Shown here: positions 7,113-7,652 of the stretch, in pieces | Position numbering within the stretch: the first letter of the stretch is position 1 | Layout: the number at the start of each line of letters is the position of its first letter | Assembly (NCBI GenBank): GCA_021767845.1 | Contig: JAASSQ010000135.1 | Span: 1-7,652 of the forward strand | Length of the DNA stretch: 7,652 nt | Source: Roseovarius sp. | Lineage (GTDB): Bacteria > Pseudomonadota > Alphaproteobacteria > Rhodobacterales > Rhodobacteraceae | Reading direction: 5' to 3' | Translations under genes and position numbers: made by a program | Notes under the pieces: model-generated | The model's database searches: none | Told to the model about the DNA's origin: nothing | What the model saw: the letters and a program-made list of their open reading frames with translations, nothing else

Positions 7113-7139
7113 ATTAAACTCTGATACAAGGTGCTGCAA
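7113..7139 (-). promoter_or_regulatory. Weak promoter candidate for the efflux operon
   Basis: On the - strand, TTGCAG (7139-7134) and TTTAAT (7118-7113) are separated by 15 nt. The -10 matches the sigma-70 consensus at five of six bases; the -35 keeps only the TTG, and the spacer is short. A start near 7106 would put the palindrome at 7095-7112 over +1 and leave an untranslated leader of about 88 nt. The call rests on the -10 and on this arrangement. Confidence 0.3.
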
Positions 7140-7140
7140 G

Positions 7141-7158
7141 ATGGCGCGTCGCCGCTGA
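7141..7158 (+). other. Five-codon mini-ORF MARRR with possible ribosome site
   Basis: ATG GCG CGT CGC CGC TGA, preceded by AAGG at 7128-7131, 9 nt before the ATG. It would encode Met-Ala-Arg-Arg-Arg and end 68 nt before the YfgM-like gene. Three consecutive Arg codons are suggestive of a leader peptide, but a sequence this short in GC-rich DNA can arise by chance, and I see no clear promoter upstream on this strand. Confidence 0.2.
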
Positions 7159-7170
7159 CATCCGCGCCCC

Positions 7171-7199
7171 TTGGCAGGGCCGGACCGACACGGTAAGAG
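7171..7199 (+). promoter_or_regulatory. Promoter candidate for the YfgM-like gene
   Basis: TTGGCA (7171-7176) and TAAGAG (7194-7199) are 17 nt apart, the ideal sigma-70 spacing. The -35 matches five of six consensus bases, the -10 only three. A start near 7206 would leave a leader of about 20 nt that contains the ribosome site. Confidence 0.35.
7184..7194. promoter_or_regulatory. Second ACCGAC palindrome, within the candidate + strand promoter
   Basis: ACCG-ACA-CGGT, with perfect 4-bp arms and a 3-nt centre, differs from the inner core of the 7095-7112 palindrome (ACCG-AC-CGGT) by one extra base. It lies between the -35 and -10 candidates of the YfgM-like gene. The flanking bases do not extend the symmetry. 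Confidence 0.25.
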
Positions 7200-7212
7200 G
7201 GGCGTCGGACGC

Positions 7213-7218
7213 AAGGGG
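7213..7218 (+). promoter_or_regulatory. Ribosome binding site that sets the GTG start
   Basis: AAGGGG, 8 nt before GTG 7227. Together with the in-frame TAA at 7194-7196 it confines the start of the YfgM-like gene to this GTG. Confidence 0.75.
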
Positions 7219-7226
7219 TATCGGGC

Positions 7227-7652
7227 GTGAGCGACACAGACAGTTTCATCGAGGAAGTCACCGAAGAGGTCCGCCGCGACCGCCTGTTCGCGCTGACGAA
7301 GCGCTATGGCTGGATCGCGGTGGTCGTGGTCCTGCTGATCGTCGGCGGTACCGGCTGGAACGAGTGGCGCAAGGCGCAGGAACGCCAGACCGCGCAGGCC
7401 TTCGGCGATGCCGTTCTGGCCGCCCTGGCAGCCGACGATCGCGCCGCGCGGGCCGAGGCGTTGGCCGCCGTCGAGGCGCCCAATCCCGGCGCGGCGGCCA
7501 TGCGCGATCTGCTCGCGGCGGCCGAAGCCACCGCCGCCACCCCGCAACAGGCCGCCGAGCGTCTTCTGTCGCTGGCGGATTCGGACACGATCGAGCCGGT
7601 CTATCGCCAGATCGCCATCCTCAAGGCCGTCGCCATCCCGGATGCCGGGCTA
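7227..7652 (+). CDS. YfgM-like single-pass membrane protein, TPR_21 type (3' end missing)
   Basis: The frame opens at GTG 7227 and runs to the window edge without a stop (142 codons). It uses GTG and is cut off, so it does not show as an ATG-to-stop ORF. AAGGGG 8 nt upstream and an in-frame TAA at 7194-7196 fix the start. The N-terminus is charged (SDTDSFIEEVTEEVRRDRLF), then comes one hydrophobic span (about residues 29-44, WIAVVVVLLIVGG), then an Ala-rich helical region fitting the start of a TPR fold. This is the plan of YfgM, an N-in inner-membrane protein with periplasmic TPR helices linked to the SecYEG translocon and chaperone network. From family knowledge, alphaproteobacterial homologues often precede a BamB-like beta-propeller gene and der; that region is beyond the window. 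It is divergent from the efflux operon. The TPR assignment is from overall resemblance, as few repeats are visible. Confidence 0.8.
   Translation, partial: MSDTDSFIEEVTEEVRRDRLFALTKRYGWIAVVVVLLIVGGTGWNEWRKAQERQTAQAFGDAVLAALAADDRAARAEALAAVEAPNPGAAAMRDLLAAAEATAATPQQAAERLLSLADSDTIEPVYRQIAILKAVAIPDAGL

Larger units (their letters stand above)
7019..7226. other. Divergent intergenic region between the efflux operon and the YfgM-like gene
   Basis: This 208-bp stretch is the only sizeable non-coding DNA in the window. Its middle (about 7064-7130) is visibly more AT-rich than the surrounding genes, as expected for promoter DNA. It contains the palindromes, promoter candidates, leader inverted repeat and mini-ORF listed separately. 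No tRNA or intrinsic terminator was seen. Confidence 0.85.

Noticed and set aside
7021..7127. ctgatac repeated at 7021-7027 and 7121-7127, exactly 100 bp apart
   Set aside because: A 7-mer occurring twice in about 200 bp has a fair chance of being coincidence, and nothing else in the flanks matches.
7095..7588. - strand frames covering the right end of the window
   Set aside because: They run across the palindrome and promoter region and oppose a + strand frame with a good ribosome site, a membrane span and YfgM-like features.

Overview
The window looks like ordinary chromosomal DNA of a high-GC alphaproteobacterium, most likely of the Rhodobacterales/Paracoccaceae type. I infer this from the G+C-rich codon use, the close match of the RND permease to a subfamily I associate with that clade, and the Atm1-type ABC exporter and YfgM-like membrane protein typical of alphaproteobacterial chromosomes. 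I see no insertion sequence, integrase, tRNA, rRNA or CRISPR array. This identification is from memory of families, not from a search.

Layout, left to right. (1) Bases 1-1653, + strand: the 3' part of an Atm1/HMT1-type ABC exporter, an inner-membrane half-transporter that handles glutathione-related compounds; about 50 N-terminal residues lie off the window. (2) 1650-2006, + strand: a conserved protein of unknown function, overlapping the exporter by an ATGA junction and so probably translationally coupled. (3) 2013-5798, - strand: a very long (1261-residue) RND efflux permease, convergent with the previous gene and separated from it by only 6 bp. (4) 5795-7018, - strand: its membrane fusion protein, again joined by ATGA. 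(5) 7019-7226: a 208-bp divergent intergenic region with an imperfect 18-bp palindrome, a second related palindrome, weak promoter candidates, a leader inverted repeat and a five-codon mini-ORF. (6) 7227 to the right edge, + strand: the start of a YfgM-like single-pass protein with a GTG start; this gene has no ATG-started ORF.

How the genes work together. Genes 3 and 4 form a two-gene operon for a tripartite proton-driven efflux pump: adaptor first, permease second. No outer-membrane channel or regulator gene is present, so a TolC-type partner and a repressor must be encoded elsewhere if they exist. The palindrome just downstream of the best -10 candidate is placed where a TetR-type repressor would act.

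The most unusual features are inside the RND permease. The loop between TM6 and TM7 is about 100 residues longer than in AcrB and carries two or three extra hydrophobic spans. The AcrB proton-relay residues D408 and K940 are replaced by Gly and Asn. There is also an 80-residue C-terminal tail. I see no convincing evidence of a wholly new multi-gene system here; these are unusual details within recognisable families.
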